This document shows, in pieces, positions 24,463 through 32,044 of a DNA stretch of 64,000 nucleotides. The notes beneath the pieces are model-generated. The model was not told the DNA's origin. It made no database searches and saw only the letters and a list, made by a program, of their open reading frames with translations. The translations under genes were made by a program, and so were the position numbers. Every line of letters begins with the position of its first letter. The stretch's first letter is position 1. Source of the DNA: [Mycobacterium] fortunisiensis (GTDB lineage Bacteria > Actinomycetota > Actinomycetes > Mycobacteriales > Mycobacteriaceae); NCBI RefSeq assembly GCF_019050325.1, contig NZ_VOMB01000027.1, forward strand, positions 62,001 through 126,000. The letters run 5' to 3'.

Positions 24463-25086
24463 GTGCCCGATGCCCGCTCGGCTGCTACCAGCGTGCCGAT
24501 TCACCCCGATCTCGCGGCCCGCTGGAGCCCCCGTGCCTTCGATGCATCTGCCGTGGTCAGCGGCGAGCAACTCACCGCGTTGGTGGAGGCCGCGCGGTGG
24601 GCCGCCAGTTGGGGCCACCGGCAGCCGGTGCGATTTGTGGTGGGACGACGTTCCCGCACGCCAGGAGGAAAAACCGCACCGGACGAGACATTCACCACAC
24701 TGACCGGCCTGCTCAAGCGTGGCAACAGTTACGCGCATGCGGCCTCGGCGCTGATCCTGGTGTGCGCGGACCAGGGCGAAGACGAGAAGACGGCCGTGTA
24801 TTCGGCGGTCGACGCGGGTGCCGCGATCGCGCAACTGACCGTGGAAGCGGTGTCGCGGGGATTGATCGCCCATCCGATGGCCGGCTTCGATGTCGACGGC
24901 GCCCGGGGGGCGTTCGGTATCCCGGACGGGGTCCGGCCGCTGGCCGTTGTGGCGGTGGGCTCGCTGGGTGACTACTCCCTCGCCGACGACGCCATCGTCG
25001 AACGCGACAGCCGGCCGCGCGAGCGTTTGCCGCTGGAGCAGATCGCGTTCAGTGGCCAGTGGGGCACGCCGGCGACGTTGCGTTGA
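24463..25086 (+). CDS. Nitroreductase family protein
   Basis: A 207-residue flavin-dependent nitroreductase-like protein. Near the N terminus, ARWSPRAFDASAVVSGEQLTALVEAARWAAS is the usual FMN-binding opening (Arg-Ser-Pro-Arg type), and GDYSLADDAIVERD lies near the C terminus. Members reduce nitro compounds, quinones or unsaturated bonds with NAD(P)H; the substrate is unknown here. The GTG at 24463 follows a TAGCTT hexamer by seven bases, indicating a leaderless mRNA. It is divergent from ask. Confidence 0.82.
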   Translation: MPDARSAATSVPIHPDLAARWSPRAFDASAVVSGEQLTALVEAARWAASWGHRQPVRFVVGRRSRTPGGKTAPDETFTTLTGLLKRGNSYAHAASALILVCADQGEDEKTAVYSAVDAGAAIAQLTVEAVSRGLIAHPMAGFDVDGARGAFGIPDGVRPLAVVAVGSLGDYSLADDAIVERDSRPRERLPLEQIAFSGQWGTPATLR

Positions 25087-25095
25087 CGTTTCGCG

Positions 25096-25509
25096 TCAGA
25101 CACGGCGCGTCTCCACTATTTGGATATCGCTGAAGTCTTCGGGATCGAAGCTGCCGGTCCAGCCATCGTGCCGGTCGCCCTTCAATCCGATGTCTTCGGC
25201 GACAGCGGGATCCCCGATGAACCACACTCGAATCCTGCCGTCTGACAACAGATTCCGCAGTGACACCCGGTGGCCAGCCAGGGATCCCGTGACGTCTACA
25301 TCGACGATCTCATCGAGAGCCGCGGTCGGAACCTTCGCCCACGGCGCGGCATACAACGTCCCCGGACATGATTCACCGCGTTCGAATGCGTTCGGGACCT
25401 CAGCCTCCGAGTCCGCCCTCAGCGCGACCCAACCATCACCACTGGACAGAATGAGAAAGCGACTGCCGCAATACTCCGCGTAAGGGCCCGACACCGGCAC
25501 ATTGCCCAT
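25096..25509 (-). CDS. Putative immunity-type protein, paralogue 2
   Basis: A 137-residue acidic, cytoplasmic-type protein clearly paralogous to the gene just upstream: both share GAxAEYRGSR-type and FALR-type segments, WAKVP, and the C-terminal pattern DGRVRVWFxG...GWTGxFxPxxFSDIQ. The ATG at 25509 overlaps the stop of its paralogue by one base (TGATG), so the frame's longer extension is not used. It is the last gene of the toxin operon. No known domain was recognised; an immunity or decoy role is inferred from position only. Confidence 0.5.
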   Translation of the reverse strand: MGNVPVSGPYAEYCGSRFLILSSGDGWVALRADSEAEVPNAFERGESCPGTLYAAPWAKVPTAALDEIVDVDVTGSLAGHRVSLRNLLSDGRIRVWFIGDPAVAEDIGLKGDRHDGWTGSFDPEDFSDIQIVETRRV

Positions 25510-25934
25510 CAGCCGAACGTAGCCGGTCGCTGCGTCTCCTCGACCTGGATGTCGCTGAACTCGCCGGGTTCGAAGTTGCCAGTCCATCCCATGTACTGGT
25601 CACCTTCCAAGCCGAGTTCCTCGGCCGCAGCCGGAGACCCGACAAACCACACTCGTACACGCCCGTCTGGCAGTTGACGCTGCAAGGAGACAGTCTGTCC
25701 CCGAACTGTGCCTTTAACGCGCACATCAATGACACCATCGACAACTGAAACCGGCACCTTCGCCCACTGCTCGGTGCCTGTCGGGGCTAGCTTTCGCTCA
25801 CCACGAGCAAAGGCGTCTGGTATCACCACATCGTCATCGACACGTAAAGCGAACCATTCGGAGTTCCCGAACAATATGCGGTATCGCGATCCCCGGTACT
25901 CGGCTTGCGCACCGGCCACAGGAACCTCATCCAT
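25509..25934 (-). CDS. Putative immunity-type protein, paralogue 1
   Basis: A 141-residue soluble protein paralogous to the next gene. It begins MDEVPVAGAQAEYRGSRYRI and ends with the shared WTGNFEPGEFSDIQVEETQ. It overlaps the upstream gene by 8 bp and the downstream paralogue by 1 bp, showing tight coupling. It does not resemble the IFT/Imm61-like gene of the same operon, so it may belong to a different immunity family or act on a lost toxin. Function unknown. Confidence 0.5.
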   Translation of the reverse strand: MDEVPVAGAQAEYRGSRYRILFGNSEWFALRVDDDVVIPDAFARGERKLAPTGTEQWAKVPVSVVDGVIDVRVKGTVRGQTVSLQRQLPDGRVRVWFVGSPAAAEELGLEGDQYMGWTGNFEPGEFSDIQVEETQRPATFG

Positions 25935-26232
25935 CCGGATTTCCTTGCTTCACCCAGTTCACAACCAGACCTTCCGGCACGACCCGCCGAAGGTGGCTGC
26001 TTGAAAGCCCGCCGCAGGGGGGGCCTTCGCGCACCAGCTTGTCGAGTACCTCGTAAACAACGATTGCGTGCGAAAAAGCTATAGCGTCGCTACTACCCAT
26101 CCAGCACCGCTCTGCGGATTCACCGATAATCGTTATTGAGAATCGCCCCGGAAAAGACTCTGGATCTGGTTGCGCGAGAATGACTTTCGGATCCGATCCT
26201 TGCGCGCGCCACCGCGCTCTAGGGGTAGTCAA
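25927..26232 (-). CDS. Small hypothetical protein of toxin operon
   Basis: A 101-residue soluble protein (SITIIGESAERCWMGSSDAI in the middle). The first usable codon is a TTG at 26232, with no strong ribosome-binding site, so the start is uncertain. It lies 46 bp after the IFT-like gene and overlaps the next gene by 8 bp. Composition is markedly less GC-rich than the backbone. No family was recognised. Confidence 0.4.
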   Translation of the reverse strand: MTTPRARWRAQGSDPKVILAQPDPESFPGRFSITIIGESAERCWMGSSDAIAFSHAIVVYEVLDKLVREGPPCGGLSSSHLRRVVPEGLVVNWVKQGNPDG

Positions 26233-26278
26233 GCCCGACGAGCAGTTTACAGCCAGGACTCACCCGAACTCGGGTCGT

Positions 26279-26794
26279 TCAGACACGAAATAACGGACGG
26301 CCATCAGGATGTTCATAAGAACTTCTGATCTTTTCTATCGGCACTGTGATTAGATGCGACAACTCGACGAGGACGGAAACGCCGCTCAGCTTCCCGCGGG
26401 CGGTCGCGACCGCTGATCCATGCTGATCCAATAACCGGCGGTACCCTTCGGCGTTCACGTCAGTTATGCGATACCCGTCCGCAATTTCCTCGATTTTCCT
26501 AGAGGTTTTGATACGCGGAAGTCGATTGATTGACCGGATATCCCACCCGAAAACTCCGAAAAGATGTCGCTCGATTACATCGATAGATGCGCCCCACAAT
26601 TCAAACTGCTCTTCTGCCGCACGCTCTGCCTTTGTCAACAAGACACCACCCGCGTCCAAACGGATATAGTAACGGATTTCCCCACCCGGGCACGACCAGA
26701 ATAGCGCCGCCCCAGAATGATCCTCCGGGGTAAGTTCGTACCCGGCTCGCCGAGCCCACTCAATTAATTGTCCGGAGATGTGGGGCGAGGTCAT
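26279..26794 (-). CDS. IFT-like (Imm61 family) immunity protein for TNT toxin
   Basis: A 171-residue cytoplasmic protein that starts two codons into the end of the TNT gene (ATGA overlap), as immunity genes of this class do. Its opening, LIEWARRAGYELTPED, and the VLLTKAERAAEEQFELWG segment resemble IFT (Rv3902c), the inhibitor that blocks the NAD+ glycohydrolase site of the M. tuberculosis TNT domain, and the Imm61 family. It should protect the producing cell from the toxin. Composition is lower in GC than the toxin's N-terminal half. Confidence 0.72.
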   Translation of the reverse strand: MTSPHISGQLIEWARRAGYELTPEDHSGAALFWSCPGGEIRYYIRLDAGGVLLTKAERAAEEQFELWGASIDVIERHLFGVFGWDIRSINRLPRIKTSRKIEEIADGYRITDVNAEGYRRLLDQHGSAVATARGKLSGVSVLVELSHLITVPIEKIRSSYEHPDGRPLFRV

Positions 26795-29541
26795 TCCAGC
26801 ACTCCGTCTCTAATCATGTCCTTGACTGACATCTTTTTCCCCTCATCGTTGTATACCAACACCTGCAATGCGCCGCCATCACGTCCAAAAGCTGGCGCAA
26901 TTTGAGAAACTTCGATCGACCAGTTTTCCGGAAGTTCAGTTAAAACAAAACGACTATAAGGCTGGTTTAGAGAGGATATGGGCAATCCACGGGATTCAAA
27001 AGAGGGTGGAACCCCATCTGGCATCACACCGAGATAACTACCGTCGTCGTTACCGATTCGGTCGAGGTGTCCCCCGTAGTCCCGCAGAAAAGCATCACCC
27101 GAGTCGTACAACACGCGACTGCCAGGTACTGCACCATCATTAGGTGGGTAGTTCTCCCAGTTCTGCCCTTCTGGACCGACTAAATTGTATCTCGCGTCAT
27201 ATTCAGCCTGAGTGAGAGGATTTCCATCGGCATCATGGCCATACGGCTCGCCATGATGCTCGATCAGATCAAATGTCGATTGATTCGATTCAGAAGGAGT
27301 CGGATAATGGCCCGATTTCCAGTGGTCGTCTAGCGGTTGCCCGTAATTAGGATTGTCCGGTTTATCGTCGATGCGGTGCCAGCCATCTCCACTTTGTTCG
27401 GCTGACTGCACAGGATCTTGCCGTGCACCGTCGCCGCTTCCCCCATGGTGTCGATCTGACGTATTCGACTCAGAAGAATGCTGGTCATCAAGATTCCCAG
27501 GAGGGTCGCTATCGGGCGCAGTCTCCGGCTTGTTGTCACTGTTGATGGCCGGGCCGCCGGCGTCGCTGCCATTAGCGTGATGCGAATGATCGTCGCTTCC
27601 GCTAGGTTGGTCTCGCCTTGAGTCATCCAGATCTGAACTCGTCTGTGTCTCAACCATTTCAGACGAACGGCTAGAGCTATCGCTGGGCCCTGAGGAACCA
27701 TCAATGTTTGACAGACCAGCAGACGCAGTCGACGCGCCACCACCAGGGGAACTTGACTCCGAAGCCGACGGCGACTGGCTCGGTCCACTCGAGTTCGGAG
27801 AGTCGGCGGACGCGCTGGTCCCCGGCGAGCTGCCTGACAGGCTCGTTCCTTGACCATTCGACGCCGGCCCGTCACCACCGCCACCACTCGGCGAGCCACC
27901 CGTCGGAACAGGCCCCGAGCCGTTGGTCGGTGAACCCGATGCCCCATCGCCCCCACCGGACGGTGTACCGACAGGCGCGCCTTGACCACTCGGGCCCGAC
28001 GCCCCGTTGGGTTGGGAGCTCTGCGGATGCACCGGCGCATCACCGGCGTTGCCGGGCGTCGACGGTCCACCAGACCCGTTGGGAGTCAGCACCGACTCCG
28101 GGATCCCCGGCGACGGCGAAAGCTCCGGAACGTTCGGAACATCTGGAACGTTCGGAACGTCATGCGTACCGGGAAGATTCGGCGTATTCGCGCCGTTCAC
28201 CTCAGGCAGCCCGCCATGCGAACCGTGGCTGCCGCCCTTGAGCAGGTTGCGCGTGGCGGCCAGGCCCTTGGCCACCGATCCCGACTTCGACAGGGCCCCA
28301 CCGGGAACGAACAGCGACCCGATGTTGAAGGCAGCCTCGCCGGCCGCACGGCCGGGGTGATCCCCGGACCACTTGTCCCAGGCCACGAAATCCTTGCCCA
28401 TGTTGAGCAATACATCGTCGAGTGTCGACGGGTCTTGGACGACCGACAACGCCAACTCGCCCATACCTTTCCAGGTGTCGACGTCAGCCAGCGCCACCAG
28501 CCCGGACACCGTGCCGATCAGGCCGGTGGCCACCCCCACCTGTATGTCGGTGTACAGCGTGACCGCGTCGGCCAGCAAGTTGCCGTGCGTTTCGCCGAAC
28601 ACCCCGACCAGGACCGGCCGGATCCAGTTCTGGAACTTGGTGGCGAGATCACCGAGCGCGATGGTCAGCTCGTCGAGCAGGCCGACGACGCCCTTGATCT
28701 GGTTCTGGAAGTTCTCCAGCACATTGCCGACATCTTCGGCGACCTCGCGCAGGATCTTGTCGCCGTCCCCGGAAAGGAAGCCGGTCACGGTGTCCCATAG
28801 TCCGTCCAGCGAGATCCGGTCGAGCAGGCTGCGGATGGAGTCCTGGGTCTCCTGCACACCGGTGGCGAACTCGCTGATCGATGTGGCCACGTCCGATGCC
28901 GCGGTCGCAAGACCCGCGACGGCCGTGCCGAGGTCGTCGAGCGCCTTGGTGATCTGCCCGCCCTCTGGAATCGACTGTGCGGCAACGGCAGACTTCACCG
29001 GGCCCAGCGCCGACTCGAACACCGACAGGCCCCGGCCGATGTTGCTCCACTGCGCCGCAGTCACATTCATCATGCCGGAGTTACCGGTCGGCCAGGCCAT
29101 TGCGATGCCGAGACCGGGGATCATGGTCAGGAAGGGCTGGATGAGATGCCACTTCGTCGGTGGGGTGACCGGTGGCCCTGAGGGTCCCGTCGGCGCGTCA
29201 CCCGGGTTCGTCTTGCTCGGCTCGCCGCTCAGGCCCCCGGTCGGCCCCGAGCCACCGATCGTCGATGACGCGTCGGCATTCTGGTAGTTGTAACCCGTTG
29301 CCTCCAGCGCATATCCGACCGATTTGAACGCGTTCGCGGCGTCAGCCAGTGCCTTGGCGAACTCGTCACCCTGCCTGCCGTACTTCAGGCCGAAGTTCAA
29401 CCCCGCCGCGTCGTAGCCCGACGCGATCCCGCTGCCCAACGTCTGTCCCAGCGCATCCGACAGCATGCCCAACTGCGAGCCCAGCGACCCCATCTGCTTG
29501 CCGCCACCGATGAGCGCCTGTGGCTCTACCTCAATCCGCAC
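26791..29541 (-). CDS. CpnT-like type VII exported toxin with C-terminal TNT domain
   Basis: A 916-residue protein in the layout of CpnT. Residues 1-90 form a WXG100-like helical domain ending in a YxxxD export motif (YQNAD, 86-90). Residues about 125-440 are a helical channel/translocation-type region. About 440-740 is a Ser/Gly/Pro/Asp-rich linker. The last 120 residues match the TNT fold, which hydrolyses NAD+: WENYPPNDGAVPG, LDRIG (Arg828), GSYLG (Tyr836), ESRGLP (Arg851), PYSRF (863 region) and GGALQV (Gln893). A Ser occupies the place where TNT domains often have His (PYH). GC content falls sharply toward the toxin end. It follows esxF/esxE-like genes and precedes an immunity gene. Confidence 0.82.
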   Translation of the reverse strand: MRIEVEPQALIGGGKQMGSLGSQLGMLSDALGQTLGSGIASGYDAAGLNFGLKYGRQGDEFAKALADAANAFKSVGYALEATGYNYQNADASSTIGGSGPTGGLSGEPSKTNPGDAPTGPSGPPVTPPTKWHLIQPFLTMIPGLGIAMAWPTGNSGMMNVTAAQWSNIGRGLSVFESALGPVKSAVAAQSIPEGGQITKALDDLGTAVAGLATAASDVATSISEFATGVQETQDSIRSLLDRISLDGLWDTVTGFLSGDGDKILREVAEDVGNVLENFQNQIKGVVGLLDELTIALGDLATKFQNWIRPVLVGVFGETHGNLLADAVTLYTDIQVGVATGLIGTVSGLVALADVDTWKGMGELALSVVQDPSTLDDVLLNMGKDFVAWDKWSGDHPGRAAGEAAFNIGSLFVPGGALSKSGSVAKGLAATRNLLKGGSHGSHGGLPEVNGANTPNLPGTHDVPNVPDVPNVPELSPSPGIPESVLTPNGSGGPSTPGNAGDAPVHPQSSQPNGASGPSGQGAPVGTPSGGGDGASGSPTNGSGPVPTGGSPSGGGGDGPASNGQGTSLSGSSPGTSASADSPNSSGPSQSPSASESSSPGGGASTASAGLSNIDGSSGPSDSSSRSSEMVETQTSSDLDDSRRDQPSGSDDHSHHANGSDAGGPAINSDNKPETAPDSDPPGNLDDQHSSESNTSDRHHGGSGDGARQDPVQSAEQSGDGWHRIDDKPDNPNYGQPLDDHWKSGHYPTPSESNQSTFDLIEHHGEPYGHDADGNPLTQAEYDARYNLVGPEGQNWENYPPNDGAVPGSRVLYDSGDAFLRDYGGHLDRIGNDDGSYLGVMPDGVPPSFESRGLPISSLNQPYSRFVLTELPENWSIEVSQIAPAFGRDGGALQVLVYNDEGKKMSVKDMIRDGVLE

Positions 29542-29577
29542 ACCGGCTCCGCCCGCCGATCAGCGCCACCGCCGTGT

Positions 29578-29865
29578 TCACGCACCCCACATCTGGCCGT
29601 TCTTGTCGACGGCGTCCGTGTAGTTCTTGTGCGCCATCTCGGCGATCTTCTGCATGGTGGCCAAGGACTGCTTCATCTGTTCGGCGCCGTCCTCCCACTG
29701 CTGCTGAGACTGTGCCTGGGCATCCGAGCCCGAACCCTCCCAGTTCGCCCGAAGCGCCGTCATGGCCTGGTCGATCTCCTCCAGCGTCTCGGTGACATCA
29801 CGGCCAAACTGGGCCATGTGGTCTATCGCGCCCTGCAATTGCGGGAAGTCCACAATCAACATCAC
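29578..29865 (-). CDS. WXG100 protein, EsxE-like
   Basis: A 95-residue WXG100 protein with the helix-turn-helix hairpin typical of ESX substrates; Trp42-Gly44 (NWEGSGSD) marks the turn. It overlaps the upstream EsxF-like gene by 4 bp (ATGA) and lies 36 bp before the TNT toxin gene, as esxE does before cpnT in M. tuberculosis. It probably forms a heterodimer with the upstream protein that is exported by a type VII system and helps place the toxin in the outer membrane. Confidence 0.8.
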   Translation of the reverse strand: MMLIVDFPQLQGAIDHMAQFGRDVTETLEEIDQAMTALRANWEGSGSDAQAQSQQQWEDGAEQMKQSLATMQKIAEMAHKNYTDAVDKNGQMWGA

Positions 29866-30635
29866 AAACTCCTACCCGGGGAGGCCTGTGGTCCGGCTGC
29901 AGCCGGCCCCTCGGTGCGCGGCTGAACCGGCGCGGTCGCCCCGTCCCCGCCTTCAGCGCCTTCCGGCGCGCCAGTGTCTTCGACGCCGGCGTCGGCGTCT
30001 TCGGCGTCTTCGGCTTCCGTCGGGGCATCACCTTGCTGCGCCAGTTCGCTGCCGGCCTGAACGGCCTGCTGAACCACGCCGGAGGCCACCTGCGCGGCCT
30101 GGGCCAGGCCGCCCGCCATCTGGGCCGGTATCTGCCCCAGTTGCGACAGCGGTTGCATCACTTGCCCGAGGTTCATCTGGTCGGACAGGCTCTGCTGCGG
30201 CGCCGTCGAGCCACCCGCAGCGCCGGCCTGGCCAGCAGTGCCCGAGGACCCACCGGAAGCGCTCGGTGCGGCCGCACCACCACCGCTGGAGCTACCACCA
30301 CCACTCGCGCTACCGCCGCCGCCGCCCGTCGTCTGCATCGTCGAGTCCAGTGCGCCGCCGGCCTGCTCGTCGGTCTTGGCGTATTCCTTGCCGGCCACCG
30401 ACAGCAGATCCGACATCGCCTGCAAACTGCGGACCACCTGGCCCGCGCCTTTGTGCCACTGGTCCCACGCGGAGCCGAACGCCGTGGCCGCCTCGCCCTT
30501 CCAACCCGAACCCAGCAGGTTGCTGGTCTCCAGGTCCACTGCCGACAATCCGTCCTGCAGTCGCTGCCCGGCACTGCGCAGCCGGTCCGACGCCACCAAC
30601 AATTCCGAGGTGACAACCTCGACCGAATTCCCCAT
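29862..30635 (-). CDS. WXG100 protein, EsxF-like, with long C-terminal extension
   Basis: A 257-residue protein. Residues 1-95 are a WXG100 domain with Trp45-Gly47 (GSGWKGEAA) and the type VII export motif YxxxD at 85-89 (YAKTD). The remaining 160 residues are a Gly/Ser/Ala-rich linker followed by an Ala/Gln-rich helical part and an acidic, Pro-rich tail. M. tuberculosis EsxF is only about 100 residues, so the extension is unusual. The ATG at 30635 was chosen at the start of the WXG domain. It is the first gene of the toxin operon and is divergent from a transglycosylase. Confidence 0.78.
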   Translation of the reverse strand: MGNSVEVVTSELLVASDRLRSAGQRLQDGLSAVDLETSNLLGSGWKGEAATAFGSAWDQWHKGAGQVVRSLQAMSDLLSVAGKEYAKTDEQAGGALDSTMQTTGGGGGSASGGGSSSGGGAAAPSASGGSSGTAGQAGAAGGSTAPQQSLSDQMNLGQVMQPLSQLGQIPAQMAGGLAQAAQVASGVVQQAVQAGSELAQQGDAPTEAEDAEDADAGVEDTGAPEGAEGGDGATAPVQPRTEGPAAAGPQASPGRSL

Positions 30636-30797
30636 ATGGACCCTGAACCTCCTAGCTCGCCGAGCAGCATAAAGCGCATTTCGGGGCCGTACAGACACCA
30701 AATCAGCGTCCCCACGAAGGCTGCGAGAGGCCGTGCGGCGAATGCCAGAGGTGTGTCGGGGGTTGGCAAGCATCGACGCGGATGTCAATGTTTCGCT

Positions 30798-31883
30798 ATG
30801 CGTCACCGTGCCCGTCGAGCGGTCCGCGACGCTTCCACCTGTCTCGCCGTGATCGTTCGGATGGCGTTGACCAGCGCGGTTGCCGTCGCACCCAGCCTGG
30901 TCGGCCTGGCCCACGAGACCCGGATACGGACGGTGGCCGCGGTCGCGCCGTTGCCCGACCTCGTCGGCGAGCCCTGGGCGGCGGCGCCGTCGGCGCGTCC
31001 CGCTACTGCGGCTACGGCTACGACGGGCCCACCACCACCCCCGGAGGTTCGGTCACCAGGCGCCGTGCACATCCCCGCGATCGCACTGGCGGCCTACCGG
31101 AACGCGGACGCCGTGATGGCGCAGAGCCAACCCGATTGCGGTGTTAGCTGGAACCTGCTCGCCGGGATCGGCTACGTCGAGTCCACGCACGCGTTCGGCG
31201 GCGCCGCCGACGAACGCGGTGACCCGGTCCGTCCCATCTTCGGCCCGGCCCTCGACGGCTCACTGCCGGGCAACGAGATCATCGTCGCCGGCAGCTTTGG
31301 CGGCCGCACGGCCTATGCCCGCGCGCTGGGGCCCATGCAGTTCCTGCCGAGCACGTGGCTGCTGCACGGCGCCGACGGCGACGGCGACGGTCAGGCCGAT
31401 CCGCACAACCTCTTCGATGCCACACTGGCCGCGGCCCGCTATCTCTGCAGCGACGGTACGCAGCTGCGCGACCAGTCGCAGCTGACCGCCGCGGTGCTGC
31501 GCTACAACCACTCGATGGCCTACGCCGCCAACGTGCTGGGCTGGGCGCAGGCCTACGCCACCGGTGTGGCTCCGGTGAACCTGCCGCCGCTTGTCGCGCC
31601 GCGACCGCCGAGCGTCGCTGTCCGCGCGGTCGACCGCGCCGCCGCATCGACCTCGGCGCCGACTGAAACCGCCACCACCACGCAGGACAGGACCGCGCGT
31701 CGAGACGACGACAACGACACCGGTTCAGCAACATCGCGGTCGGGATCCTCGGTGACGCGCAAGGGCTCCGCCGCCACGAGCACAAACACGAGTACCAGCA
31801 CGACGAGCGGGTCGCGGCACAGCACCGGCAGCGCCACACCCAAGGTCAAGTTCGGCAACGGCCGCTCCGGCGGTGCGCGCTGA
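30798..31883 (+). CDS. Secreted lytic murein transglycosylase
   Basis: A 361-residue exported protein with an N-terminal hydrophobic segment (about 15-35) and a lytic transglycosylase domain in residues about 90-265: SWNLLAGIGYVESTHA carries the catalytic Glu, ALGPMQFLPSTW is the conserved wall-binding motif, and DGQADPHNLFDATLAAARYL follows. It would cleave peptidoglycan between MurNAc and GlcNAc. The C-terminal 100 residues are a Ser/Thr/Arg-rich low-complexity tail. The long frame upstream of 30798 is antisense to the EsxF-like gene and was excluded. Confidence 0.85.
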   Translation: MRHRARRAVRDASTCLAVIVRMALTSAVAVAPSLVGLAHETRIRTVAAVAPLPDLVGEPWAAAPSARPATAATATTGPPPPPEVRSPGAVHIPAIALAAYRNADAVMAQSQPDCGVSWNLLAGIGYVESTHAFGGAADERGDPVRPIFGPALDGSLPGNEIIVAGSFGGRTAYARALGPMQFLPSTWLLHGADGDGDGQADPHNLFDATLAAARYLCSDGTQLRDQSQLTAAVLRYNHSMAYAANVLGWAQAYATGVAPVNLPPLVAPRPPSVAVRAVDRAAASTSAPTETATTTQDRTARRDDDNDTGSATSRSGSSVTRKGSAATSTNTSTSTTSGSRHSTGSATPKVKFGNGRSGGAR

Positions 31884-31891
31884 CGCGGCAT

Positions 31892-31920
31892 TTTGGCCTG
31901 GGAATGGCGCGGAGTACAGT
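31892..31920 (+). promoter_or_regulatory. leuA leader promoter
   Basis: A TACAGT -10 hexamer (31915-31920) stands seven bases before the leader-peptide GTG at 31928, with a weak -35-like TTTGGC (31892-31897) 17 bp upstream. The transcript should start at or next to the GTG. Confidence 0.55.
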
Positions 31921-31927
31921 TGACCGC

Positions 31928-31969
31928 GTGCAGCGGGTGCTCCTTCTCGGACGCCGCGACGGGGTCTGA
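31928..31969 (+). CDS. leuA leader peptide
   Basis: A 13-residue open frame, VQRVLLLGRRDGV, contains three consecutive leucine codons (CTC CTT CTC at 31940-31948) and stops at 31967-31969 inside the terminator hairpin. The position before leuA and the leucine run identify it as an attenuation leader. Leucine attenuators before actinobacterial leuA genes are known; the exact peptide here is read from the sequence. Confidence 0.7.
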   Translation: MQRVLLLGRRDGV

Positions 31970-31997
31970 CCAGACCGGCTTCCCGTCGCGGGTTTTT
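31954..31997 (+). terminator. leuA transcription attenuator
   Basis: A perfect 10-bp stem pairs 31954-31963 (CCGCGACGGG) with 31982-31991 (CCCGTCGCGG), followed by G and five T (31993-31997), one of the few T-tailed terminators in this window. A ribosome waiting at the leucine codons, six bases before the stem, would cover its 5' arm and allow read-through; with enough leucine the hairpin forms. A smaller inner hairpin (GGTCT/AGACC) lies in the loop. Confidence 0.7.
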
Positions 31998-32044
31998 GCG
32001 ATGCGCCGGTCGAGTCCCCCAATCAACTCCCGGAGCAAGCCATC

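Noticed and set aside
28125..28175. Repeated GGAACGTTCGGAAC units, looked at as operators or a CRISPR start
   Set aside because: They are in frame within the toxin linker and encode a VPNVPDVPN repeat; there are no spacers.
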